The notes beneath the pieces were generated by a model that saw nothing but the letters and a program-made list of their open reading frames with translations, was not told the DNA's origin and ran no database searches. Position numbers and translations under genes: made by a program. Positions 1-10,400 of a stretch of DNA of 64,000 bases are shown one piece after another; position 1 is the stretch's first letter, and every line of letters begins with the position of its first letter. The stretch is from Pseudomonas sp. R37(2017) (lineage in GTDB: Bacteria > Pseudomonadota > Gammaproteobacteria > Pseudomonadales > Pseudomonadaceae): the NCBI RefSeq assembly GCF_002113375.1, contig NZ_NEHO01000022.1, positions 22,959 to 86,958 of the forward strand, read 5' to 3'.

Positions 1-1
1 G

Positions 2-310
2 TTGCCGCGTGGCGTGCTCAAGAACCTGATGACGTGGGTCGGCAGCCGGTCCTACGGGATCTACTTGATCCATATCCCGGCCTGCTTGCTGGTTCGTGAA
101 TTCATTTTCCGTTTACAGGATGCCGGGCTGCCCAGTCCGGCTGGCCATCCGATTCTGATGTTGCTGATGGCTGGCGGCCTGATCGTGCTGCTGAGCGAAC
201 TCAACTACCGCTACATCGAAATGCCCATGCGCAACCGCGGCGCCTCGCTGGTCAAACGCCTGGGCGCCTCCCGAACAGCCGTCCCATCCTCTGGAGCTAC
301 CTCATGCTGA
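2..310 (+). CDS. Acyltransferase family 3 membrane protein, C-terminal fragment
   Basis: Only the last 102 residues are in the window; the 5' part lies to the left. The fragment has a hydrophobic segment around SYGIYLIHIPACLL, another around ILMLLMAGGLIVLLSELNY, and ends with RYIEMPMRNRG. A final membrane helix followed by a (Y/F)xxIExPxR motif is typical of acyltransferase-3 (OafA/YrhL-like) inner-membrane proteins, which transfer acyl groups to cell-surface sugars. The substrate cannot be told from this fragment. The stop codon overlaps the start of the downstream methyltransferase gene by 7 nt, which suggests co-transcription and a shared surface-glycan role. That role is inference. Confidence 0.7.
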   Translation: MPRGVLKNLMTWVGSRSYGIYLIHIPACLLVREFIFRLQDAGLPSPAGHPILMLLMAGGLIVLLSELNYRYIEMPMRNRGASLVKRLGASRTAVPSSGATSC

Positions 311-1137
311 GCCTTTTGAAGAAACTCACGGCGGGCACGCCCGTGCCTGCGCAGCCAGAGACACCTCCGGCAGCGCCAGTGGCGGAGAAAGTCGACCCCT
401 ACATGCTCGGCCTGCACGATGCGATGCTCAGCGGCTGGTTCAATCAGCAGACCGGCGAACTGTTCACGGGCTTCCCGGTAACCCCCGAGGACACGCTGCT
501 GGATGTAGGCTGCGGCGACGGCGGCAACGTGCATTTCTGCGGGATGCGCGGGGCGAAGATCATCATCGCCGATATCGACGCGGCCAAGGTCGAAGCGACC
601 CGCCAACGCCTGAGCGATACACCGGCCCGCGATGTCGAATGCCATGTCACCGACTGCAACCCGCTACCGATTGCCGATGAAACCGCCACACGGGTGGTGT
701 CGACCGAGGTCATCGAGCACGTGGACGATCCGGCGCAGTTCCTCGCGGAACTGGTGCGTGTTGGCAAACCGGGCGCGCTGTACCTGCTGAGCGTCCCGCA
801 CCCCAGCTCCGAAGACCTGCAGAAAGATATCGCGGCGGCCGAGTATTTCCAGAAGCCCAACCACATCCGCATCATCAGCGAAGAGCAGTTCAAGGCCATG
901 GTCGGCGATGCCGGCCTGGAAGTGATCAGCCACAGCCAGTACGGGTTCTACTGGTCCATGTGGATGCTGCTGTTCTGGGAAGCCAAGGTCGATTTCAGCA
1001 ATCCGGACCATCCGTTGCTCAACCACTGGGCGGATACATGGCAGGCGATCCTGGCCTCGCCACGGGGCGAACAGATCAAGCAGGCGCTGGATGCCGTGGT
1101 CGCCAAGAGCCAGGTGATCATCGCGCGCAAACCCTGA
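304..1137 (+). CDS. Class I SAM-dependent methyltransferase
   Basis: A 277-residue protein. The SAM-binding motif I is LLDVGCGDGGN at about residue 65. An acidic motif II follows (IIIADID), and the post-motif region VVSTEVIEHVDDP is typical of the Methyltransf_11/UbiE-like fold. The C-terminal third (FYWSMWMLLFWEAKVDF) is aromatic and family-specific; I do not recognise its substrate. The ATG overlaps the upstream acyltransferase stop, so the two genes are probably translationally coupled. Methyltransferases beside acyltransferase-3 genes often modify O-antigen or exopolysaccharide sugars, but nothing here proves that. A strong hairpin 10 nt after the stop probably ends the transcript. Confidence 0.8.
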   Translation: MLSLLKKLTAGTPVPAQPETPPAAPVAEKVDPYMLGLHDAMLSGWFNQQTGELFTGFPVTPEDTLLDVGCGDGGNVHFCGMRGAKIIIADIDAAKVEATRQRLSDTPARDVECHVTDCNPLPIADETATRVVSTEVIEHVDDPAQFLAELVRVGKPGALYLLSVPHPSSEDLQKDIAAAEYFQKPNHIRIISEEQFKAMVGDAGLEVISHSQYGFYWSMWMLLFWEAKVDFSNPDHPLLNHWADTWQAILASPRGEQIKQALDAVVAKSQVIIARKP

Positions 1138-1147
1138 TTGGCCAATT

Positions 1148-1175
1148 CTGTAGGAGCGGGCACCCGCTCCTACAG
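1148..1175. repeat. REP palindrome, probable terminator
   Basis: A perfect 13-bp inverted repeat (arm CTGTAGGAGCGGG) with a two-base CA loop. It belongs to the same CTGTAGGAGCG family as the REPINs elsewhere in the window. No T-run follows, so it is a REP hairpin rather than a classical terminator. It directly follows the methyltransferase stop. Confidence 0.8.
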
Positions 1176-1521
1176 GGAAACGAGTTCAATCGCGATCAAG
1201 CTGGCCGGTAGCCATTGCCGCAAAAATGGGGAATTACACCCACCCCACCGGGTGTTTTCCACCAGATTCGAGGAAAACGCCTCCCTCATCCTTCCTCTCG
1301 ATTGAAACATTAAGAAACATCCTGCTCATTAATCTGCGCTTTTTCTTCGCCCCAGGGTATTGGCTCATTTGTTGCGTTACCCCTCGGTGACCGCAACAAC
1401 TGTCGTCCCGAACATCATGGAGACGGCGGGGCTTTTGCCGGATTCGGCATGACACGAGGGGTGGAAAATGAAACGCGAGACGCCACCATGCACCTCAATC
1501 GCCTCTAATGAGGAGCTTCCC
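1176..1521. other. Non-coding leader region of the response-regulator gene
   Basis: About 345 nt without a credible gene. It holds an AT-richer stretch (1300-1345) and an imperfect inverted repeat at 1371-1398 (GTTGCGTTACC against GGTGACCGCAAC). It presumably contains the response-regulator promoter; I could not identify a specific -35/-10 pair. Confidence 0.5.
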
Positions 1522-2229
1522 ATGAGTTCCATGATCAAGATCGGCATTGTTGACGATCACCCGCTGTTGAGGGATGGGGTCTCAATGGCGCTGAAGAAAA
1601 TAGCTGACTTTCAGGTGGTCGAGCAGGGCGGGTCTGCCGATGATGCCATGGAAATTGCCGCTCGTTTTGCTCCGAATGTCTTGCTGATGGACGTCAATAT
1701 GCCGGGCGATAGCTTTGCTGCCGTGCGGGCGATCTCGGCTTCTTCGCCGGCCGTTAAAATTTTGATGCTGACGGTATCCGAGTCCATCGAGGACGCCTAT
1801 TCCGCCCTCGAAGCGGGCGCGCAGGGGTATGCGTTGAAAGGCATAAGCGGTCCTGAGCTTGTACAAGCGATCAGAAATGTTGCCAGCGGTGAAACCTTCA
1901 TAACAACCAAACTTGCCAGCAAGCTGTTAACCAATATCAGAAAGCGCGGGGGGGACAAGCAAAAACTCGAGCTGACCCATCGCGAGGAACAGGTGATCCG
2001 GGAAGTATCCAAGGGCCTGACCAACCGCGAGGTTGCGATCAAGCTTGAACTCTGCGAGAAGACCATCAAGCACTACATGACGAATGTCATGTACAAGCTG
2101 CGCGTTCGTAACCGGACGCAGGCAGTCGCAGCCGTGATACGGCATTGGGAGAGCGACCATATATCCAGCCTTTGTGGTGCTCTTCAACGCCGCGACCTGG
2201 ACAACGGTAAGGTGAACAACGAGCTGTAA
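1522..2229 (+). CDS. NarL/FixJ-family response regulator
   Basis: A 235-residue DNA-binding response regulator. The N-terminal receiver domain carries the acidic pocket (GIVDDHP), the phospho-acceptor Asp at about residue 57 (LLMDVNMPGD) and the conserved Lys region (ALKGISGPEL). The C-terminal LuxR-type helix-turn-helix reads LTHREEQVIREVSKGLTNREVA, then KTIKHYMTNVMYKL. I chose the ATG at 1522 because AGGAG lies 7 nt upstream and the receiver fold begins right after it; an in-frame ATG at 1468 would add an unstructured tail. It converges with the sensor-kinase gene, ending 45 nt from that gene's stop, and the two are the obvious cognate pair. The large peroxidase gene nearby is a candidate target, but that is inference from position only. 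Confidence 0.9.
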   Translation: MSSMIKIGIVDDHPLLRDGVSMALKKIADFQVVEQGGSADDAMEIAARFAPNVLLMDVNMPGDSFAAVRAISASSPAVKILMLTVSESIEDAYSALEAGAQGYALKGISGPELVQAIRNVASGETFITTKLASKLLTNIRKRGGDKQKLELTHREEQVIREVSKGLTNREVAIKLELCEKTIKHYMTNVMYKLRVRNRTQAVAAVIRHWESDHISSLCGALQRRDLDNGKVNNEL

Positions 2230-2274
2230 GCGCTTGCGATGACTCGAGCGCACCGATCATTCTGGCCCTGAGGA

Positions 2275-3783
2275 TCAGATTTTGAACTGTGCCCTGGCTT
2301 TGGTTCCGGCATGGGGTGTCGATTCAATGGTGAATACGCCGCCGAGGGATTCGACGCGATAGCGCATGCCGACAAGGCCCAGATGAGTCCTGGCTCGACC
2401 TGGCGCATTCGGCTTTTCGGTTGATATACCCACTCCCGCATCCTCGACCTGCACATGCAGAAGCCCTTCAGTGTGAGAGGCGCTGAGTTTTTGGCCTTTT
2501 CCTCCTGCGTGAACATAGGCATTGTTCAACGCTTCCTGGGCGAAGCGATAAATACCAATTTTCAGCGCGATCGGTACATCGTCCGGCAGCGTCTCAAGCT
2601 TCAGGTCAACGCACGTCTCGGTTCGCTCTTCGTGCCGCTCGGCAAGCAATACCAGCGCATCGTGCAGGGTCAGATCATTGATTTCCGGAAGTGCCAGGCC
2701 GAGCGATATTTCCCGCACTTCGTTCAAGGCATCCTTACCGGCACGCTTGATCATTTCGAGGGCCTCTACATCTGCGACGCCTACCGAGTCTTCGAGCTCT
2801 TCGAGACGAAGGAGAATAAGTGACAACAATTGGGCAGGACCATCATGAAGATCTGCCCCGATCCGACGCAGAGTAAGTTCATTGATTCTGGTGAATTCGC
2901 GATTGGCTTTAGTGACTTTGCGCTGAAGGGCAGCATTGTTTGAGTGCAACCTGGCTTGCTCATTCATTCGCCATTCAAGTGCTGTTTCTTGCTGTTTTAT
3001 TATCTTGTCGCCACGCCGAACGATAAAAAACAACAATAAAATCATTGCCGTCGTTGCTGCTCCAACAATTGCCCACACCTTCTTGCGAACATTATCGATT
3101 TCGCGCTGCAACGCTTGCGCGGTTTCGTAAAACTCGCCAACCGCAACAATTTTTCCAGTACCGGCTTCGCGCAGTGGAGCAAAAATTTCATAGAGCGGAA
3201 TATTCAGGCTTCGCTCAAAAGCATCCTCAACATCATCCACCGTAAAACTTTCAGCATCACTGTCCAACTCCGTATAAATCTTGCCCGTCAAGGCCTGAGA
3301 GATCTCCTCGGTCGGGAAAGTTTTCTGGACCGTGGATTTATCGGTGCTGTAGACAATCGTGCCGTCTGGAAGCCAGATCTTCACCGAGACAACATGTGTA
3401 CTGAGCGAGGTGCTGGACAGCAAATGGTCAATGGTCTGAATAGTTTCATCGGGGAGTGCCTTTGCAGTGGTCAATTCCTGGGCGAAAGGTTCGAGAAGGT
3501 TCTGCATGTAACGCGCGCCCGTCTCTGCCGCCGTTTGAACCGTTGCATCCTCGATGCTCTGGCTTACAAGGTTTCCAACGAACGTCATGGTCAAACCCAG
3601 AATGATTGTGGCGCAGATTACGAACTGGGTTGAGCGGCTTAAATGGCGCAATTTCGCGCGGGTGCCCTGTCTCTCTGGCACTGCGCCACTGGAACTTTGG
3701 TCGGAGTCTGAATCGACCAAGGTCTGATCCGATTCATTGACCAAGGTCTCGGAATTTGGCTGGGCTTTCGTCTCTGTACACAT
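2275..3783 (-). CDS. Membrane sensor histidine kinase, HisKA_3 (NarX/DegS-like)
   Basis: A 502-residue kinase. A cytoplasmic Ser/Asp-rich N-terminus is followed by membrane helix 1 (QFVICATIILGLTMTFVG), a periplasmic sensor domain of about 165 residues, and membrane helix 2 (VWAIVGAATTAMILLLFF). A coiled-coil linker then leads to the dimerisation domain with the phospho-accepting His at about residue 313 (GADLHDGPAQLL). The HATPase domain shows the N-box (FAQEALNNAYVHA), G1 box (VEDAGVGI) and G2 (GLVGMRYRVESLGG). This H-box marks kinases that pair with NarL-type regulators, matching the convergent neighbour. The sensor domain resembles a Cache/PAS-like fold by layout only; its ligand is unknown. 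Confidence 0.9.
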   Translation of the reverse strand: MCTETKAQPNSETLVNESDQTLVDSDSDQSSSGAVPERQGTRAKLRHLSRSTQFVICATIILGLTMTFVGNLVSQSIEDATVQTAAETGARYMQNLLEPFAQELTTAKALPDETIQTIDHLLSSTSLSTHVVSVKIWLPDGTIVYSTDKSTVQKTFPTEEISQALTGKIYTELDSDAESFTVDDVEDAFERSLNIPLYEIFAPLREAGTGKIVAVGEFYETAQALQREIDNVRKKVWAIVGAATTAMILLLFFIVRRGDKIIKQQETALEWRMNEQARLHSNNAALQRKVTKANREFTRINELTLRRIGADLHDGPAQLLSLILLRLEELEDSVGVADVEALEMIKRAGKDALNEVREISLGLALPEINDLTLHDALVLLAERHEERTETCVDLKLETLPDDVPIALKIGIYRFAQEALNNAYVHAGGKGQKLSASHTEGLLHVQVEDAGVGISTEKPNAPGRARTHLGLVGMRYRVESLGGVFTIESTPHAGTKARAQFKI

Positions 3784-3855
3784 CCGGGAGGCACCTCAAT
3801 ACTCATTTTCAAGGGAGTGTAAAACTGGTGTTTGAGGTTGAAGGCGGGAGGTGCG

Positions 3856-4188
3856 ATGAGTATTTCAAAAAGATTCTCAAACAGTACTGGCGTTCCACTC
3901 GATCAGAACCAAACCCATGGTTCCAATGAGTTCCTGACACCTCCACCAGACGTGTGGAACCACTCGCCAATACATATTAGTCAATTCGCAGTCGATGCCA
4001 GTTTTCTCATGGATAAAAGGCTTGTTGACGAAGCCGCATGGACGCAGAACCGTGCCATCACCCCTGAGGAACTCCCGGACCATGGCGATCTTCGCGAGCC
4101 TGTTCCGGCCAATGACTCTGAACGCTGGATGTATGGCATCTGTGACAAGCCCCCTTTGCCTGGGAGCGCTCCATGGACAGATGCATAG
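3856..4188 (+). CDS. Small hypothetical protein
   Basis: A 110-residue reading frame whose ATG is preceded by a strong GGGAGG ribosome site 4 nt away. It is hydrophilic, Pro- and Asp-rich, and has no membrane segment, signal peptide or cysteine pair I can assign. Base composition is less GC-rich than the flanking genes, especially at the 5' end. It lies between the divergently oriented sensor kinase and the giant peroxidase gene. A short GC hairpin (4190-4209) follows the stop. I do not recognise the family. The opposite-strand frame over the same DNA has no ribosome site and looks like a shadow. Confidence 0.5.
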   Translation: MSISKRFSNSTGVPLDQNQTHGSNEFLTPPPDVWNHSPIHISQFAVDASFLMDKRLVDEAAWTQNRAITPEELPDHGDLREPVPANDSERWMYGICDKPPLPGSAPWTDA

Positions 4189-4189
4189 A

Positions 4190-4213
4190 GCCCCGATACA
4201 TGACGGGGCCTTT
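4190..4213 (+). terminator. Weak hairpin after the small gene
   Basis: GCCCCG pairs with CGGGGC across an 8-nt loop and is followed by only three T residues. It sits directly after the stop at 4188, so it may be an inefficient terminator. Confidence 0.4.
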
Positions 4214-4417
4214 GGCAAGTTGCACCTTCTGTTCAACCTGCGTTCATGGGCCGTCGCCTCCTTGAGGGGCAATACCTGCCTGTAGGCACGGTTGTCACGG
4301 GGAACTGATCCTCAATCGAGCACTGCTGATTGCACGCCATTCAGCAAGGGCTCGGTGCGCCCGCAATAGCAGGTCCCGTCGTTCACTTTTCGCTTTTCAG
4401 TTATGGGGTTCAGCACT

Positions 4418-4456
4418 AAACCACGCGTTTACAGCCGTGTTTCATGCGCGTGGTTT
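4418..4456 (+). promoter_or_regulatory. Leader hairpin upstream of the peroxidase gene
   Basis: A perfect 10-bp inverted repeat, AAACCACGCG and CGCGTGGTTT, separated by 19 nt. It lies about 15 nt before the GAGGAA ribosome site of the peroxidase gene. No T-run follows, so it could be an operator or an mRNA structure affecting translation rather than a terminator. The rest of 4214-4486 shows nothing else I can assign. Confidence 0.5.
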
Positions 4457-4486
4457 CCTGATTGGTTAAGCATCGAGGAAACAGCC

Positions 4487-7400
4487 ATGGCCAGCTTCAT
4501 CAAGTCCGATCTCGAATTCATTCTCGAACAAATTTTCATCGCTGAACGGCATGCGGCAGGCGAGAGTCTGGCCGACATGCTGCCGAACGTCGAAGTTCCC
4601 TTCGGCCTGCGCACCATCACCGGCATCGACAACAACCTGGCCAATCCCCAGTTCGGTGCCGCCGACAATTTCTTTCCGCGCATGACGACGCCGGTGTTCA
4701 ATACCGCGCAGGTTCAGCCGGTCGGTTTCTTCGGTCCCACCGATCCTGGCGGAACCACGCCCACCTCCTATCTGCAGACCAGCGGTGCGGTCTTCGATTC
4801 GCAGCCGCGCACCATCAGCAACCTGATCGTGGACCAGACCGCCAACAACCCGGCTGCGGTCGCGGCCGCAGCGGCCAATCCGGATTCACAGACCGTCACC
4901 AGCCCCGGCCTGGATGGCCTGTTCGGCACCGCCGACGACGTTTCCGTTTTCCAGATTCCCAACATCACGCCGGATGCAGGCCTGACCGTACCGTTCAACC
5001 AGTGGATGACGTTCTTTGGCCAGTTCTTCGACCATGGCCTGGACCTCGTCACCAAGGGCGGCAGCGGTACAGTCTTCATTCCGCTGCAGCCCGATGACCC
5101 GCTCTTCGTACCGGGCAGCCCGACCAACTTCATGGTGCTGACGCGTGCCACCAATCTGCCTGGCCCCGACGGCATCCTGGGCACCGCCGATGACATCCAC
5201 GAGCAGAGCAATACCACCTCGCCGTTTGTCGACCAGAACCAGACCTACAGCTCGCATCCCTCGCACCAGGTGTTCCTGCGCGCCTATGAACTCAACGCCG
5301 CCGGCGATCCGGTCGCCACTGGCAAGCTGATCACCAATCGTGACCTGGGCGTCGATGGGCATTTCGGCACCGCGGATGACGTCGAAATCGGCGGCATGGC
5401 CACCTGGGCAGTCGTCAAGGCCCAGGCCCGTGATCTGCTCGGCATCAATTTGACCGATGCGGACGTATTCGACGTACCGCTGCTGGCGACCGATGCCTAC
5501 GGCAACTTCATCAAGGGGCCCAACGGTCTTCCACAAGTCGTGATGAAAGGCGCGGACGGCATTGCCGGCACGGCCGATGACGTGCTCGTCGAGGGGAATC
5601 GGGCCGCGCCGATCAGCCTGACGAACGCCGTGCGCACCGGCCACCAGTTCCTCATCGACATCGCCCACAGCGCCGATCCGACCGGTGGCCTGACGGCTGA
5701 CACGGACACCGTCATTGGCGGCCCGCAAGCACCCGGCACCTATGACAACGAGCTGCTCGACAAGCACTACATCGCCGGCGATGGCCGCGTCAACGAGAAC
5801 ATCGGCCTGACCACGGTGCATTCCATTTTCCACAGCGAGCACAACCGGCTGGTCGAGCAGACCAAGGAGACGGTGCTGGCTTCTGCCGACCTCGATTTCC
5901 TCAACAAGTGGCTGATGCCCGACGCTCAACTGACAGCGCTGCCAGTGACGCCGGCCGAAATCGCGGCCCTGCACTGGAACGGCGAGCGGTTGTTCCAGGC
6001 CGCCAAGTTCGGCACCGAGATGCAGTACCAGCACCTGGTGTTCGAGGAATTCGCGCGCACCATCCAGCCGCAAGTGGACGTCTTCCTGGCACCCATGGGC
6101 AACGACACCACCATCAATTCGGCGATCGTCGCCGAGTTCGCGCACACGGTTTTTCGCTTCGGTCATTCGATGCTGCTGGAGACGGTCGATCGTTTCGACC
6201 CCAACTTCAACGTCGTCGGCGACGGCAATCCGGTCGACCCGGGCAATCAACAGACCGGCCTGATCGCAGCCTTCCTCAACCCGCTGGCATTTGCCGCGAG
6301 CGGCCCGACCCCTCAGGAGGCGGCTGGCGCCATCGTGCGCGGCGTGACTCGGCAGGTGGGCAACGAGATCGATGAGTTCGTCACTGACGCTCTGCGCAAC
6401 AATCTGGTCGGCCTGCCGCTCGACCTTCCCGCGCTCAACCTGGCACGTGGCCGGGACGCCGGCATCCCGTCACTGAACGCGGCGCGGCGCGAGTTCTACC
6501 ACATGACCGGCGACAGCCAGTTGACCCCCTACACGAGCTGGGCCGACTTCGTGCAGCACATGAAGCACCCGGAATCGCTGATCAACTTCATCGCCGCCTA
6601 CGGCACGCATTCAACCATCACTGCTGCCACGACGCTGGCGGACAAGCGCGCCGCGGCTGCGGATCTCGTGCTCGGCGGCGCCACGGCACCGGCCGATCGC
6701 CTGGACTTCCTGAACAGTACCGGTGCCTGGGCCAGCACCGCCGGGGCGGACGGTATTCTGCACACCGCCGACGACGTGACCACCACCGGCCTTGACGCCA
6801 TCGACTTCTGGATCGGTGGCCTGGCCGAGGAGAAGATGCCCTTTGGCGGCCTGCTGGGTTCGAGCTTCAACTTCGTCTTCGAAACCCAGTTGGAAAATCT
6901 GCAGAACGGTGACCGCTTCTACTATCTGGCCCGCACCGCAGGGCTCAACTTCGGCACCGAGCTTGAGAACAATTCGTTCGCCAACCTGGTGATGCTCAAC
7001 AGCAACGCAACGCACCTGCCGGCCAACATATTCCAGACACCGGCCTTCATCCTCGAGGTCGACCCGCTGCACCAGTTCAACCAGAGTGTGGTGGCCGGCC
7101 CTGACGGTATTGTCGGCACGCTCGACGATCTGCCAGCCAACGCCGACCCGTTTGGCCCGTCGGATCACCCGATCGGCTCACCACGGAATGACCCTTTCAC
7201 ACCGCTGGTGATCCGCGACAACCCCGACACGGTAGGCCCGGATACCAACTACCTGCACTACACCGGCGGCGATACGGTTGTGCTGGGCGGCACGGCCGGC
7301 AACGATATCCTCATTGCCGGTGACTCGGACGACGATACCGTCTATGGCGACGGCGGCAACGACCGGCTCGACGGCGGCTACGGCAACGACAACCTCTTTG

Positions 7401-10400
7401 GCGGCGCCGGTGACGACATCATCACCGACATCGGCGGCGACGACGTCATCCACGGCGATGACGGCAACGACGTCATCCAGGCCGGTAACTCGACCCTGGC
7501 CGGCAACAACCTGGTCCTGGGTGGTGCGGGCAAGGATTTCATCATCACCACCGAAGACATCACGATGACCTTCGGCGGCGCGGGTGACGATTTCATCCTC
7601 GGCGCCAAGGTCAACCTCGCGCCGACCGGCAACGAAGGCGATGACTGGATCGAGGGCGGCACCCAGGACGGTGCGCCCGGCGATAACATGAGCCCGACAC
7701 TGACCGACGATGTGCCCGGCAACGACATCTTCATCGGCACCGGCGGATTCGATGAAATGATCGGTGAAGGCGGCGACGACATGTTCGTCGCCAGCGATGC
7801 CCAGGACAAGATGGACGGCATGTCCGGGTTCGACTGGACCACCTACAAGAATGACAAGTACGGCGTGACCGTCGACATGGTCGTTCCCTTCTTCAGTCCC
7901 TATCACCCGGTGGCCGATGCCGCGGGCAATATCGTGGGTGCATTCGCGCAATCGGCCGATGCGGTCTATGACCGGTTCGCCGAAGTGGAGGGCCTGTCGG
8001 GGTCGGCCTTCGGCGACTTCCTGCGCGGCGATGAACAAAACGCCGCCATCATCGCCAACATCACCGCCAGGGGCAGCATCCTCACCAACTTCGATCTCGT
8101 CAGCGGCCTGCGCGACTTTGTCGGCAGTGCCGGTTTCGGTGCCGACGGTATCGGGGGGACGGCCGACGATCAGTTCGGCGCGGGCAACATCATCCTCGGC
8201 GGCGATGGCAGCGACATCATCGAAGGCCGTGGCGGCAGCGACCTCATCGACGGCGACAAGTGGCTCAACGTGCGCATCAGCGTGCATCAGAACCTGGATG
8301 GCACCGGACCGGAAATTGCCAGCTTCGACAGCATGACGCCGCTGATCCCGCTCATGCTCAACGGCACCTTCAATCCCGGCCAGCTCGTCGCCGTGCGTGA
8401 GATCCTGCCGGGCGTGGGCGGCTTCGACACCGCCAACTTCCTGGGCCCGCTGGCGAACTACACAGTCACCGTCAACGATAACGGCACGCCGGCCGACTTT
8501 TCCGACGACATCGTCACCGTGACCGACAATGTCGGCAAGGAAGAAACCGACCGACTCACCCATATCGAGCGGCTGCAGTTCTCCGATCAGTCGATGGTCC
8601 TCGTGCCCGGGCTCAACGCTGAGCCCGTGGGGGCGCTGGCGGTGGATAACACCACGCCGACCGTTGGCCAGGTACTGACGGTGTCGGCGGCAGGCCTCAC
8701 CGATGGCGACAACGCGGGCGGGGCGATCCACAATTCCATCAGCTACGTATGGCAGTTTGAAGCGACACCGGGCTCGGGCGTCTTCGAGGACATCATCCTC
8801 GGGCCAGGCCGCATCGGTATCGGCTTTACCAGAGCGGACACGCCCACTTTGAAGGTGACGTCGGATCTTGCCGGCCTGGCGGTGCGCGTCAAAGGCATCT
8901 ATGTGGACGATCATGGCGTGACCGAGCAGGTATTCTCGGCACCGACCACGTTAATTGCAGCCGCGCCACCGGCCCCCGTGGCGGCGCCTTCGCTGATCGA
9001 TCCGCAGACCACGGCCCCCAGCAATGGTGTGCGTTACACGCAATCGGACCTGGCGTTCATCCTTGACCAGATCAAGATCGCCGAACACCACGCGGCTGGT
9101 GAGAACCTGAACTCGCTGCTCGACAACATACGGATGCCATTCGGTTTGCGTACCGTCGAAGGGACGGAAAACAACCTGCTCCATCCCGAGTTCGGTGCCG
9201 CCGATAACCCATTCCCGCGCCTGACCACGCCGGACTTCCGCCCGGCCGAAGCCGGTACGAGTTACACCCAGACCAGCGGCCTGGTGATCGACTCGCAACC
9301 GCGGACCATCAGCAACCTGATCGTCGACCAGACCGCCAACAACCCGGCGGCGGTCGCGGCCACCTTCGATCCTGGCCTGGATGGCGTCCTCGGCACCGCT
9401 GACGATGTCCTCAAGGTCGGTGCGCAGGTGGTGACCGGAACCCGCACAGACGGCACGACGTTCCAGACATTCTTCGACCCGAACGTGAGCCCCGACGCGG
9501 GCCTGACCGCGCCCTTCAACCAATGGATGACCTTCTTCGGCCAGTTTTTCGACCATGGCCTGGACCTTGTCACCAAGGGCGGTTCGGGCACCGTGTTCAT
9601 TCCGCTGCAGCCCGATGACCCGCTGTTCGTGCCCGGTAGCCCGACCAACTTCATGGTGCTGACGCGCGCCACCAATCTGCCAGGTCCCGATGGCATTCTG
9701 GGCACGGCCGACGACATCCACGAGAACACCAACACCACCTCGCCGTTTGTCGACCAGAACCAGACGTACAGCTCGCATCCTTCGCACCAGGTGTTCCTGC
9801 GCGCCTATGAGCTCAACGCAGCGGGCGATCCGGTCGCCACCGGCAAGTTGATCACCAATCGTGATCTGGGCGCCGATGGGCATTTCGGCACCGCTGATGA
9901 CGTTGAAATCGGCGGCATGGCCACCTGGAAAGTGGTCAAGGCGCAAGCCAATGATCTGCTGGGGATCAACCTCACGGATGCCGACTTCGACAACGTGCCA
10001 TTGCTGGCGACCGACGCCTACGGCAACTTCATCAAGGGTCCGAACGGCTTTCCGCAGGTGGTGATGTTGGGTGCGGACGGCATTGCCGGTACGGCCGACG
10101 ACGTGCTCGTCGAGGGCAATCCGGCGGCGCCCATCAGCCTGGTCAACGCCGCGCGCACAGGCCATGCCTTCCTCAACGACATCGCGCACACCGCCGTTCC
10201 GGTGGACGACAACGGCGTAGCGCTGCTGCCCGATGCCGACACTGTCACGGGTGGCACGCCTGCGCCAGGCTTCTACGACAACGAACTGCTGGACGCGCAC
10301 TACATTGCCGGCGACGGCCGGGTCAACGAGAACATCGGCCTGACCACCGTCCATTCGATCTTCCACCATGAGCACAACCGGCTGGTCGATCACACCAAGG

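Noticed and set aside
1148..1175. CRISPR-like or attachment-site reading of the recurring short palindromes
   Set aside because: The repeats are scattered inverted REP pairs at gene ends without regular spacers or cas genes; the only tandem set (63620-64000) has identical spacers, so it is a duplicated REPIN, not CRISPR.
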